64,000 nucleotides of DNA from Ideonella_A sakaiensis_A (lineage in GTDB: Bacteria > Pseudomonadota > Gammaproteobacteria > Burkholderiales > Burkholderiaceae_C). The DNA lies in NCBI RefSeq assembly GCF_048320135.1, contig NZ_CP182947.1:372001-436000 (forward strand), in the 5' to 3' direction. The notes beneath the pieces are model-generated. The model did not search any database, was not told where the DNA came from, and saw nothing but the letters and a program-made list of their open reading frames with translations. Both the position numbers and the translations under genes were made by a program. This document shows positions 51,675 to 59,468 of this stretch, one piece after another (position 1 is the stretch's first letter; the number at the start of each line of letters is the position of its first letter).

Positions 51675-52760
51675 ATGAGCGTCCACTTCCACCCGCTGCG
51701 CATCACCGCGGTCGAACGCGATGCCGAGGCGCTGCTGCTGAGTTTTGCAACCGACGGACTGGCCCCGGATGTCGCCGAGACATTCCGCTACCAGCCGGGC
51801 CAGTATCTGACGCTGCGTGCCGACATCGCCGGCGAGGACGTGCGACGCAACTATTCGATCTGCGGCAGCAGCGCCGACAGCAACGCGTTGCGCGTTGCGA
51901 TCCGCCTGTTGCCGGGCGGCCGTTTTTCGAGCTGGGCGGCGTTGCAGCTCGCGCCCGGCGACACGCTGCAGGTGCTGCCGCCGGAAGGCCGTTTCGTGCT
52001 GCAAACCGATCCGGCCCGGCAACGCCACGTCGTCTTTTTTGCCGCCGGCAGCGGCATCACGCCGGTGATCGCGGTCCTGCGCAGCCTGCTGCGCGGCGAG
52101 CCGCGCAGCCATGCAACGCTGGTCTATGGCAACCGCATGCTGGCGAGCACGATGTTTCGCGACGAACTCGCCGATCTGAAAAACCGCCACCTCGACCGGC
52201 TGGCAATCCACCATGTCTTTTCGCGCGAGGCCCAGGAAGCCGAACTGTTCAACGGCCGCATCGACCAGCCGCGCGTCGAGGCGATGCTGCAGGCGCTGGT
52301 GCCGGCTGCCGGCATCGACGACGCCTATGTCTGCGGGCCGGCCGGGATGATCGAGGCCAGCTGTGCCGGCCTGGCGGCGGCCGGCATTGACGCCGATCGC
52401 ATCCACGTCGAACGTTTCGGCGACGGCCTCGGCCCGGCCGGCGGCCAGATCCACCACGACGCGCCGGAGGATGCCGACCATGCGGTGGTGTCGCTGCTGA
52501 TCGACGGGCTCGAGCGCCGCATCGACTGCCGGCGCAGCGACCCGTCGATCCTCGATGCCGGGCTGCGCAACGGCCTCGAGCTGCCGTATGCCTGCAAGGC
52601 CGGCGTCTGCTCGACCTGTCGCGGCCGTGTGCTGTCGGGCCGGGTCAGGATGGAGCGCAATTTCGCACTGACGCCGGACGAACTGGCGCAGGGCTTCGTG
52701 TTGTGCTGCCAGTCGCATCCGCTGACCGACCGCGTGGCGATCAGCCTCGACCAGCGTTGA
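51675..52760 (+). CDS. paaE: Phenylacetyl-CoA epoxidase reductase PaaE
   Basis: A 361-residue flavin/iron-sulfur reductase. FAD site RRNYSIC, the NAD(P) domain (VVFFAAGSGITPVIAVLRSLL, YVCGPAGM) and a C-terminal plant-type ferredoxin domain CKAGVCSTCRGRV with a final Cys in CCQSHP. It passes NADPH electrons to PaaA. Its ATG lies immediately after the paaD stop. Confidence 0.96.
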   Translation: MSVHFHPLRITAVERDAEALLLSFATDGLAPDVAETFRYQPGQYLTLRADIAGEDVRRNYSICGSSADSNALRVAIRLLPGGRFSSWAALQLAPGDTLQVLPPEGRFVLQTDPARQRHVVFFAAGSGITPVIAVLRSLLRGEPRSHATLVYGNRMLASTMFRDELADLKNRHLDRLAIHHVFSREAQEAELFNGRIDQPRVEAMLQALVPAAGIDDAYVCGPAGMIEASCAGLAAAGIDADRIHVERFGDGLGPAGGQIHHDAPEDADHAVVSLLIDGLERRIDCRRSDPSILDAGLRNGLELPYACKAGVCSTCRGRVLSGRVRMERNFALTPDELAQGFVLCCQSHPLTDRVAISLDQR

Positions 52761-52773
52761 GGCTGCACCGGCA

Positions 52774-53424
52774 ATGGCCCGTTCCCGTTCCGCCGAATTC
52801 GCGATCCAGCGCGACACCATCGTCCGCACCGCGGCGCGGCTGTTTGCGCGCGATGGCTATCCGGCCACCTCGATGAGCGGCCTGGCCGAGGCCTGCGGCA
52901 TCTCGAAGCCGCTGCTGTACCACTATGTCAACGACAAATACCAGCTGCTGACCGAAATCACCGATGGTCATGTCAGCCGGCTGGTCGCGCTGGTCGACGA
53001 GGTCGCGGCCGACGCGGCGACGCACCGCTGGGCGCCGCAGCAGCACCTGCGCCAATTGATCACCCGCTTCGTCGAGGAATATGCACTGGCCCGCGACGAC
53101 CACGGCGTATTGACGCAGGATGTCAAATTTCTCGGCGAGGCCGACCGCGCCCGCGTGCTCGGCAAGGAGCGCCAGGTTGTCGAGGCCTTTGCGCACTGCA
53201 TCGTTGCCGCGCGCGCCGACTGGCAGCCCGCCGACGCCGCGACACTCGCAAAGCCGCTGACGATGCTGCTGTTCGGAATGATGAACTGGCTGTTCACCTG
53301 GCTGCGCCCCGACGGCCCGCTCGGCCACCACGAGATGGCGCCGGTGGTGGCCGATCTGTTTCTCGGCGGCCTGCCGGGTGTCGAGTTGCCGGCCGATGTG
53401 ATCGAACGCTGCCGCACCGCTTGA
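52774..53424 (+). CDS. paaR: TetR-family regulator, probable PaaR
   Basis: A 216-residue TetR regulator. The DNA-binding helix-turn-helix at residues about 10-60 reads AARLFARDGYPATSMSGLAEACGISKPLLYHYVNDKYQLL, with a C-terminal ligand-binding helical bundle. It lies 13 bases after paaE, so it is probably cotranscribed with the pathway. The likely operator is the palindrome before paaG; phenylacetyl-CoA is the expected effector by analogy with other PaaR proteins. The symbol is by context. Confidence 0.82.
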   Translation: MARSRSAEFAIQRDTIVRTAARLFARDGYPATSMSGLAEACGISKPLLYHYVNDKYQLLTEITDGHVSRLVALVDEVAADAATHRWAPQQHLRQLITRFVEEYALARDDHGVLTQDVKFLGEADRARVLGKERQVVEAFAHCIVAARADWQPADAATLAKPLTMLLFGMMNWLFTWLRPDGPLGHHEMAPVVADLFLGGLPGVELPADVIERCRTA

Positions 53425-53463
53425 CCGGTGACCGGAACTGCAACTTCGAAGGAGACAGATGAC

Positions 53464-54252
53464 ATGCTTGACAACGCGAATCTGAAACAACTTCTCGAAC
53501 AGCGGCGCTCGCTGAAGCAGCACGTCCCCGCCGACGAATGGGCCGCGCGCGTCGAACTGGCGGCCTGCTACCGGTTGATCGCCCATTTCCGGATGACCGA
53601 CTGGATCTACAACCACATCTCGCTGCGTCTGCCCGGCAGCCACGAGCACTATCTGATCAATCCGTTCGGGCTGCTTTACGAGGAGGTGTCGGCATCCAAC
53701 CTCGTGAAGGTTGATGTGCACGGCCGCTTGGCTGAGGACGTGCCGCTCGACATCAACCCGGCCGCCTTCGTGATCCATGGCGCGATCCACACCGCACGCC
53801 CCGAGATCGCCTGCGTGCTGCACACCCACACTGCCGCCGGCGTCGGCGTTGCCGCGCAGAAACACGGCCTGCTGCCGATCTCGCAGCATGCGTTCAAGCT
53901 GCTCGATCGGCTGGCCTACCACGACTTCGAAGGCATCGCCCTCGACGACGACGAGCAGCAGCGGCTGATCGCCGACATCGGCAGCAAGGATGTGCTGATC
54001 CTGCGCAACCACGGCCTGCTGACGATGGGGCGCAGCGTGCGCGAGGCTTTCGAGCTGATGTTCTTCCTCGAGCGCGCGTGCCAGATCCAGATCAATGCGC
54101 TGGCCGGCGGCAGCGAGGTGATCCACCCGCCGGCCGCCGTCTGCGAACGCACCTGCCGCCAGTTCGCCGGCGACGATTCCTATGTGCAGGGGCGCGACTG
54201 GCAGGCGCTGATCAGGATGCTGGACCGCATCGATCCGTCGTACCGGGATTGA
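53464..54252 (+). CDS. Class II aldolase/adducin family protein
   Basis: A 262-residue protein of the class II aldolase/adducin fold. Metal-binding residues appear in CVLHTHTAAGVGVAAQ and LILRNHGLLTMGRSV; FRMTDWIYNHISLRLPGSHEHYLINPFGLLYEEV is the N-terminal family block. There is no FucA-type kinase or isomerase partner nearby, so it may be a decarboxylase or hydro-lyase. The ATG at 53464 sits behind AAGGAGACAGATGAC. The last 36 codons and the next 22 bases recur at 59291-59421. Confidence 0.85.
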   Translation: MLDNANLKQLLEQRRSLKQHVPADEWAARVELAACYRLIAHFRMTDWIYNHISLRLPGSHEHYLINPFGLLYEEVSASNLVKVDVHGRLAEDVPLDINPAAFVIHGAIHTARPEIACVLHTHTAAGVGVAAQKHGLLPISQHAFKLLDRLAYHDFEGIALDDDEQQRLIADIGSKDVLILRNHGLLTMGRSVREAFELMFFLERACQIQINALAGGSEVIHPPAAVCERTCRQFAGDDSYVQGRDWQALIRMLDRIDPSYRD

Positions 54253-54274
54253 TGCGGTGCGCCGGGCGGCGCGC
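54128..54274. repeat. Direct repeat, left copy (3' end of the aldolase-family gene)
   Basis: Bases 54144-54274 are identical to 59291-59421 (131 bases, offset 5147). To the left the match continues to 54128 with three mismatches; to the right it fades over about 25 bases. The repeat includes the last codons and stop of the aldolase gene. The two copies bracket the IclR-LeuCD-lyase-Bug module. Confidence 0.95.
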
Positions 54275-54600
54275 TTCAATCATTACGCCCCCTCCAGCCC
54301 GGCGTGCGGCACGACGCGCGATTTGGCCCCAAGGCGCGGGCAACTTGCTCAAGTTGATCAGCGTGGTCACGGAACATGTCAGGACAGCTGGGCCTGCGCT
54401 CCTGACAGAGATGGCAACCTGGGCTGCGCCACTTCGTCACGGAACTGCAGACCAGCATCCGTGACCGGATCAGCCGGTCGCCGGCGCGACTCGGCCATGC
54501 CGCTTCAAACGCATGCGAACGGGTTCCGGGCGACCACGGGCCAGGCGGGCGGGTTCGGCGAATGTGGCACTTCGTCGACCAAGCGAGGAAGCGGACAGCG
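54275..54600. other. Intergenic region at the left edge of the inserted module
   Basis: There are 326 bases between the repeat and the IclR gene with no convincing gene. Bases 54436-54465 form an inverted repeat, GTCACGGA...TCCGTGAC with a 14-base loop, and the string gtcacggaac also occurs near 54368. No T-run, tRNA-like sequence or transposon end was recognised. Confidence 0.55.
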
Positions 54601-55467
54601 CTAGCCGCCTGCTCGTTCGCCGGCCAGGCTGCGTGTCAGTTGCCGCAACATGCGCTGCAGGTCGGTTGCGATGCTGGCACGGCGTTCGGCATCGAGCCGA
54701 GCCGAGATCGCGGCGACGCTGATCGCCGCGACGGGGTTGTCCGAAGGAAATGCGACGGCGACGGCGGCAGTTCCTGGCACAACCGCACTATCGAGAAACG
54801 CGTAGCCGCGCTGCCGCCCCTCGCACACTGCAGCACGAACCTGCGCGGGATCGAGCGACGACAGCTTGCCGTAACGATGCGCGTTCACGTCAATCACCTC
54901 GTCGGCTTCGGCTTCGGGCAGCGCGCACAGGATCGCCAGCCCGCCAGCGCCGACGCCGAGCGGTCGGCGGATGCCGACGTCCAGCGTCAGCGCCTTGATC
55001 GGATAGTCACCCAGCGCACTTGCCGTACACACCGCCTCCAGGCCTCGCCGCTCGCTCAGGTAGGCGGTGTCGCCGGTCTGCTCGGCAAGATCGCGAAGCG
55101 TCGACTCGCATCGCTGCGCGAGCTGGTAGCGCGGACGCGCCAGCAGGCCAAGTTCATGCAGCAGCGGGCCGAGAAAGTATTTGCGTGTCACCGGATGGCG
55201 CTCGACCAACTCCTCGACCTCCAGCCGCTGCAGCATGCGGAAGCAGGTGGAGGTCGGCAGCCCGCTCGCGGCCGCAACGTCGCCCAGTCGCATGCCGTTA
55301 CGTCCGCGTGAGGCAATGACCCGCAGCATGCCGACGACGCGTTCCAGGCTTTGCGTGCCACTGCGGGCGGGGCTGGCAGCGCCGGGTGCGATTGAAATTT
55401 CTTCTGACTTCACTTGTTTCCACCATGCGGCAAACATTCGGGTTGTCACCAAGTCGTCTCCGCCCAT
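54601..55467 (-). CDS. IclR-family transcriptional regulator
   Basis: A 288-residue regulator. The IclR winged helix is SLERVVGMLRVIASRGRNGMRLGDVAAASGLPTSTCFRMLQRLEVEELV, and the GAF-like effector domain ends with FPSDNPVAAISVAAIS. It is divergent from the LeuC-like gene, the usual IclR/target arrangement. The start is uncertain: 55467 (ATG), 55437 (ATG) and 55413 (GTG) are in frame, and the first 30 or so residues have no family counterpart. It probably controls the adjacent leuCD-lyase-Bug operon. Confidence 0.88.
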   Translation of the reverse strand: MGGDDLVTTRMFAAWWKQVKSEEISIAPGAASPARSGTQSLERVVGMLRVIASRGRNGMRLGDVAAASGLPTSTCFRMLQRLEVEELVERHPVTRKYFLGPLLHELGLLARPRYQLAQRCESTLRDLAEQTGDTAYLSERRGLEAVCTASALGDYPIKALTLDVGIRRPLGVGAGGLAILCALPEAEADEVIDVNAHRYGKLSSLDPAQVRAAVCEGRQRGYAFLDSAVVPGTAAVAVAFPSDNPVAAISVAAISARLDAERRASIATDLQRMLRQLTRSLAGERAGG

Positions 55468-55524
55468 GTGGGGAGTCCAATCCCGGTCAGCCGCCCAACC
55501 ATTCTATTGCCATATTGTGGAAAC
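55416..55524. promoter_or_regulatory. Divergent control region with inverted GTTTCCAC/GTGGAAAC boxes
   Basis: GTTTCCAC at 55416-55423 and its exact reverse complement GTGGAAAC at 55517-55524 flank the region between the IclR and LeuC-like starts. GGAAA/TTTCC half-sites are common in IclR operators. The left box lies inside the IclR frame if a long start is used, which weakly favours the shorter GTG start. Confidence 0.4.
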
Positions 55525-55549
55525 TCTAACAGATCCGATCCCGCAGACA

Positions 55550-56806
55550 ATGACCGAGAAGATCCTGGCCCGCGCGAGCGGCCGGGCGCATGTACGTGCC
55601 GGCGACGAGATCGAGGCCCGGCCCGACTTTGTCATCGCCTACGACTTCCCGGGCTATACCGATGTCTTCTTCCGCGAGACCCGCGAGGAGTTCGGCGTCG
55701 AGCAGGTGTCGAGCCCCGAGCGATTCGTCCTCTTCATCGACCACATGGTCCCGGCCGCCGCACCGAAGGAAGAGGAATTGCACCGCGGCACCCGCGCCTG
55801 GGGGGCCGCGCAGGGCGTGGCGGTGCACGAGCGCAAGGGCATCGGCCATCAGGTCGCGGCCGAACTCGGGCACGCGACGCCGGGCGCGTTCATCGTGCAT
55901 TTCGATGGCCACGTGAGCCAGCTCGGCGCCTTCGGCGCCTACGCCTTCGGCGCACGCAAGGGCGTGCTCGAAACCTTCGTCTCCGAAAAGCTCGCGATGA
56001 CCGTGCCGGCGACCGTGCGCATCGAGCTGACGGGTACGCTGCAGCCCGGTGTGATGGCGCGTGACGTGTTTCACCACATCGTGCGCGTGCTCGGCCCGGC
56101 GTCCTGTGCGTTCAAGGCGGTCGAGCTTTGTGGTCCGGTGATCGACGCGATGAGCATCGACGGCCGGCAGACGATCTGTGGCCAGGCGATGTTCCTCGGC
56201 GCCAGCACGATGCTGATTGCGCCCGACGCGCGCACGCTGGCCTGGCTGGACGGCCGCAACAAGCTCGACCTCGAGCCGGTCCATCCCGATCCCGAGGCGG
56301 TCTACGAGCGCAGCGTCACGATCGACGTCAGCGCACTCGAGCCGATCGTCGTCGTTCCACCGAGCCCGGCCAATACGCGCAACCTGTCCGAACACCTCGG
56401 GCTGGAAGTGCACACCGGCTACCTCGGCTCATGCGCAAGCGGGCGCATCGAGGACCTGCGTGCCGCGGCCGACGTGCTGCGCGGGCGCCAGGTCAAACCC
56501 GGCTTCCAGCTCCACGTGGTGCCCACCTCGCAGGCGATCATGGCGCAGGCGGCGCGCGAAGGGCTGATCGAATGCCTGGTCGAGGCCGGCGCCTTCATCA
56601 GCTCGCCGACCTGCGACTACTGCTACGGCCGCATCGCGACGATGGCCGACGGCCAGCGCGCGGTGTCGACCGGCACGCTCAACACCCCGGGACGCATGGG
56701 CAGCGTCGATTCGGAGATCTATCTGTGCAATGCCGCGGTTGTTGCCGCGTCGGCGATCGAGGGCCGAATCGCCGACCCGCGACCCTACCTGGAGGCAGCA
56801 CGATGA
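55550..56806 (+). CDS. LeuC/aconitase-type hydro-lyase, large subunit
   Basis: A 418-residue protein of the aconitase superfamily, the short LeuC type typical of archaea, bacterial paralogs and dimethylmalate dehydratase. [4Fe-4S] ligands are Cys295 (YLGSCASGRIEDL), Cys355 and Cys358 (SPTCDYCYG). TEKILARASGR at the start and LFIDHMVP are also conserved. With the small subunit it would dehydrate/rehydrate a malate-type acid. Followed by an isocitrate-lyase-family gene, it resembles DmdA of 2,3-dimethylmalate metabolism more than leucine biosynthesis; leuB is absent. It overlaps the next gene by four bases. Confidence 0.85.
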   Translation: MTEKILARASGRAHVRAGDEIEARPDFVIAYDFPGYTDVFFRETREEFGVEQVSSPERFVLFIDHMVPAAAPKEEELHRGTRAWGAAQGVAVHERKGIGHQVAAELGHATPGAFIVHFDGHVSQLGAFGAYAFGARKGVLETFVSEKLAMTVPATVRIELTGTLQPGVMARDVFHHIVRVLGPASCAFKAVELCGPVIDAMSIDGRQTICGQAMFLGASTMLIAPDARTLAWLDGRNKLDLEPVHPDPEAVYERSVTIDVSALEPIVVVPPSPANTRNLSEHLGLEVHTGYLGSCASGRIEDLRAAADVLRGRQVKPGFQLHVVPTSQAIMAQAAREGLIECLVEAGAFISSPTCDYCYGRIATMADGQRAVSTGTLNTPGRMGSVDSEIYLCNAAVVAASAIEGRIADPRPYLEAAR

Positions 56807-57330
56807 GCCTGCCGAATCTGCGTGGCCGCATCGCCTGGGTCTTCGACGAGGACGATTTCGACATCGACCTGATCATCGGCGTGCGCAACATCAAGATCAC
56901 CGATATCGACGAGCTCGCAAAGCTCGCAATGGTCGACCGTGAGCCGGAATTCGCAGCCAGTGTGCAGCGCGGCGACCTGCTCGTCGGCGGACGCAATTTC
57001 GGCTACGGCCACCCGCACTACCCGGCGATGCGCGCGATGCGCCACCTCGGCATCGCCGGCGTCATCGCCGAGTCGTTTTCGCCGGGCTTCTTCCGCGGCG
57101 AGATCGCGATGGGCTTTCCGCTCGTTACCTGTCCCGGCATCGTCGCGGCGGCGCGGCGCGGCGACGAGGTCGAGGTCGACTGGACTGCTGCTGCGGTGCG
57201 GATATCGGGCGGGCGTGCGGCGCTGCCGCTTCAGCCGCTGTCGGCATCCGAGCGCGGAACACTCGAGGCCGGTGGTCTCATTCCCTACCTGAAGACGCGC
57301 CTGGCGCAAACCAAAGGACTTTCAGCATGA
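56803..57330 (+). CDS. LeuD-type hydro-lyase, small subunit
   Basis: A 175-residue swivelling-domain subunit. NFGYGHPHYPAMRAMRHLGIAGVIAESFSPGFFRGEIAMGFPLV matches the LeuD/DmdB core; the usual NFGCGSSREHA is replaced by NFGYGHPHYPA, which places a His and Tyr where LeuD has Ser-Arg at the substrate carboxylate. That change suggests a substrate other than isopropylmalate. It overlaps both neighbours by ATGA, so all three enzymes are coupled. Confidence 0.85.
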   Translation: MSLPNLRGRIAWVFDEDDFDIDLIIGVRNIKITDIDELAKLAMVDREPEFAASVQRGDLLVGGRNFGYGHPHYPAMRAMRHLGIAGVIAESFSPGFFRGEIAMGFPLVTCPGIVAAARRGDEVEVDWTAAAVRISGGRAALPLQPLSASERGTLEAGGLIPYLKTRLAQTKGLSA

Positions 57331-58208
57331 TCGATCGAAAACCCTTGCGCGGCCGCGTCGCCAGCGGCGACACCGTCTGGTTCGCCGGCGCGCAGGATGC
57401 ACTGTCGGCGCTGCTTGTCGACCAGTCGGACTTCGACGGCGTCTTCACGACCGGCTTCGGCGTCTCGGCCGCGCTGCTCGGCCAGCCCGACATGGAACTG
57501 TACACACTGAGCGAAAACCTCGGTGTGGTCGACAACATCGCCAATGTCGTGCGCAAGCCGATATTCGCCGATGCCGATACGGGCTATGGCAATGTGCTCA
57601 ATGTCGTACGCACCGTGCGTGCGTTCGAGAAAGCCGGCGCGGCCGCATTGCAACTCGAGGACCAGATCAGTCCAAAACGCTGCCCGGTCGCTGCGACGCA
57701 ACCGCTGACTTTGCCGATCGCCGAAGCGGTCGGAAAGGTCCGGGCCGCGGTTGATGCTCGTCGGGATCCCGACCTGCTGATCGTCGCGCGCACCGATGCC
57801 ACCGACCCTGACGAAGCGATCGAGCGCCTGGCACGTTATGCCGAGGCCGGCGCCGATCTGGTCCAGCCGATCTCGCGCACCTTCGACTCGTACGACGGGC
57901 TGGTGCGCCTGCGTGAGGCGAGCGGGCGGCCGCTGTCGCTGATCCTGATGGAAGGCACCTGGATGATGCAGCTGACCCGTCCCCAAATCGAATCGGTCGC
58001 CGCCTTCGCGACCTACCCGCTCGTCACGCTGATGAGCATGGTGCACGCCATCCGCACCAACCTCGACGCGCTGTCGCAGCGACGCGGGCGGCCGCTGGCC
58101 GACCTGCCCTGCGGCCGCACGACCGTGGCCGAATTCAAGCAGCTGATCGGCTGGCAGGCGATGGAGCAGCAACAGCAGCAGTACGAGAACGGCAGCCGAC
58201 CTGCGTGA
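57327..58208 (+). CDS. Isocitrate lyase/PEP mutase superfamily enzyme (dimethylmalate-lyase-like)
   Basis: A 293-residue (beta/alpha)8 enzyme. Magnesium-binding residues are in FADADTGYGN (Asp82, Asp84), LQLEDQ gives Glu111, and the catalytic loop holds KRC at 117-119 with Cys119. The loop continues KRCPV instead of the usual KKCGH/KRCGH, so the lyase active-site loop is altered. Family members include methylisocitrate lyase, oxaloacetate hydrolase, PEP mutase and 2,3-dimethylmalate lyase. After a LeuCD pair the last is the best guess: cleavage to a carboxylate plus an oxo acid such as pyruvate. Confidence 0.8.
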   Translation: MIDRKPLRGRVASGDTVWFAGAQDALSALLVDQSDFDGVFTTGFGVSAALLGQPDMELYTLSENLGVVDNIANVVRKPIFADADTGYGNVLNVVRTVRAFEKAGAAALQLEDQISPKRCPVAATQPLTLPIAEAVGKVRAAVDARRDPDLLIVARTDATDPDEAIERLARYAEAGADLVQPISRTFDSYDGLVRLREASGRPLSLILMEGTWMMQLTRPQIESVAAFATYPLVTLMSMVHAIRTNLDALSQRRGRPLADLPCGRTTVAEFKQLIGWQAMEQQQQQYENGSRPA

Positions 58209-58277
58209 GCGGTTGGCGTCGCACCCTTTCTTCTCCCTTCCTTTCCCCTTCCCGTCCACAACACCCAGGAGAACCGC

Positions 58278-59270
58278 ATGACATTTTTCCGCCTGCTTGC
58301 CGGCGCCGCGTTGATCGGCTCAGCCGCCATCGCCGCCGCCCCCGCACTCGCTCAGTCGGCCGCCTTCCCGACCAAGACGATCAAGATCATCGTCCCGTAT
58401 CCGGCCGGCGGTGCGACCGACGTCGCCGCACGATTGCTCGCACCGCGTCTGCAGGAGGAGCTCAAGCAGACGGTCGTGATCGAGAACAAACCCGGCGCGA
58501 GCGGCAACCTGGGCATGGTCACACTGCTGCAGAGCCCGGCCGACGGCCACACACTGGCAATGAGCCTGACCGGCATGCTGTCGATCAACCCGACCACCTA
58601 CAGCAAAGCCGGCTTCACCGCCGCCGATTTCGTGCCGGTCGCACGCGTCTCGCTCGCGCCGCTGGTTCTGGTGGTACCGGTCGACTCGCCGTACAAGACG
58701 GCACGGGACCTCGTCGCCGCAGGCAAGGCAGCCGGCAAGAACGGACTGCCGTACGGATCGGCTGGTGCCGGCGGCCTGTCGCACCTGGCGTCCGAGCTGC
58801 TCAACAGCCATGCCGACGGCAACTATTCACACATTCCGTACAAGGGAGGCTCGCCGCTGGTGCAGGCGCTGATGGCCAACGAGGTGCGCTGGGGCCTGCT
58901 CGGCACCGCCGATGCCCGCAACTTCCTGCAAGGCGGCAAACTGCGCGCGCTCGGCCAGTTGCGCAGCGAGCGCTCCGACCTGTGGCCCGACCTGCCGACG
59001 CTGACCGAGCAGGGGCTCAAAGGCGGTGTCGACTTCGACGTCTGGTTCGGCCTGGTCGCACCGGCCAAGACGCCGCCGGCGGTCGTCGCGCTGCTCAACC
59101 AGAAGATCGCGCAGATCGTCGCCGAGCCCGAGTTCCGCAAGCGCCTCAACGAGCTCGGCGGCGTCGCGCCGGCGACCGGCAATACACCCGAAGCCTTCGG
59201 CGCCGTGATCCAGCGCGAACTGGCCGTGCTGCCGAAGGCGGCCACCGACCTTGGGCTGCGGATGGACTGA
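58278..59270 (+). CDS. Bug/TctC-family periplasmic receptor of the inserted module
   Basis: A 330-residue receptor. Signal peptide FFRLLAGAALIGSAAIAAAPALAQS, then FPTKTIKIIVPYPAGGATDVAARLLAP with the PAGG ligand loop, NKPGASGNLG and GSAGAGGLSHLASELL. No tctAB is nearby, so it uses a permease encoded elsewhere or acts as a sensor. Being the last gene of the leuCD-lyase operon, its ligand is probably the C5-C6 branched dicarboxylate metabolised by the module. The ATG follows AGGAGAACCGC. Confidence 0.9.
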   Translation: MTFFRLLAGAALIGSAAIAAAPALAQSAAFPTKTIKIIVPYPAGGATDVAARLLAPRLQEELKQTVVIENKPGASGNLGMVTLLQSPADGHTLAMSLTGMLSINPTTYSKAGFTAADFVPVARVSLAPLVLVVPVDSPYKTARDLVAAGKAAGKNGLPYGSAGAGGLSHLASELLNSHADGNYSHIPYKGGSPLVQALMANEVRWGLLGTADARNFLQGGKLRALGQLRSERSDLWPDLPTLTEQGLKGGVDFDVWFGLVAPAKTPPAVVALLNQKIAQIVAEPEFRKRLNELGGVAPATGNTPEAFGAVIQRELAVLPKAATDLGLRMD

Positions 59271-59274
59271 ACAT

Positions 59275-59421
59275 CGCCGGCCGGCGTCCCCGAACGCACC
59301 TGCCGCCAGTTCGCCGGCGACGATTCCTATGTGCAGGGGCGCGACTGGCAGGCGCTGATCAGGATGCTGGACCGCATCGATCCGTCGTACCGGGATTGAT
59401 GCGGTGCGCCGGGCGGCGCGC
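59275..59421. repeat. Direct repeat, right copy
   Basis: This is the second copy of the 54128-54274 repeat. Bases 59291-59421 are identical and 59275-59290 match with three differences. It begins five bases after the Bug receptor stop and ends 48 bases before the next gene. Confidence 0.95.
59292..59399 (+). pseudogene. Fragment of class II aldolase-family gene (last 35 codons)
   Basis: In the frame of the intact gene at 53464-54252 this encodes ERTCRQFAGDD through DRIDPSYRD and a stop, identical to that gene's C-terminus. The rest of the gene, including any start, is absent. It is a duplication remnant left at the right edge of the module. Confidence 0.9.
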
Positions 59422-59468
59422 GTTGACGATCATTCGCGCTCCTTGCCGATAGCGGTGAGAATGGCCCG

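Noticed and set aside
55550..57330. Leucine biosynthesis leuCD
   Set aside because: leuA and leuB are missing, the large subunit is the short type, the small subunit lacks the usual SSREHA segment, and the pair is coupled to an isocitrate-lyase-family gene.
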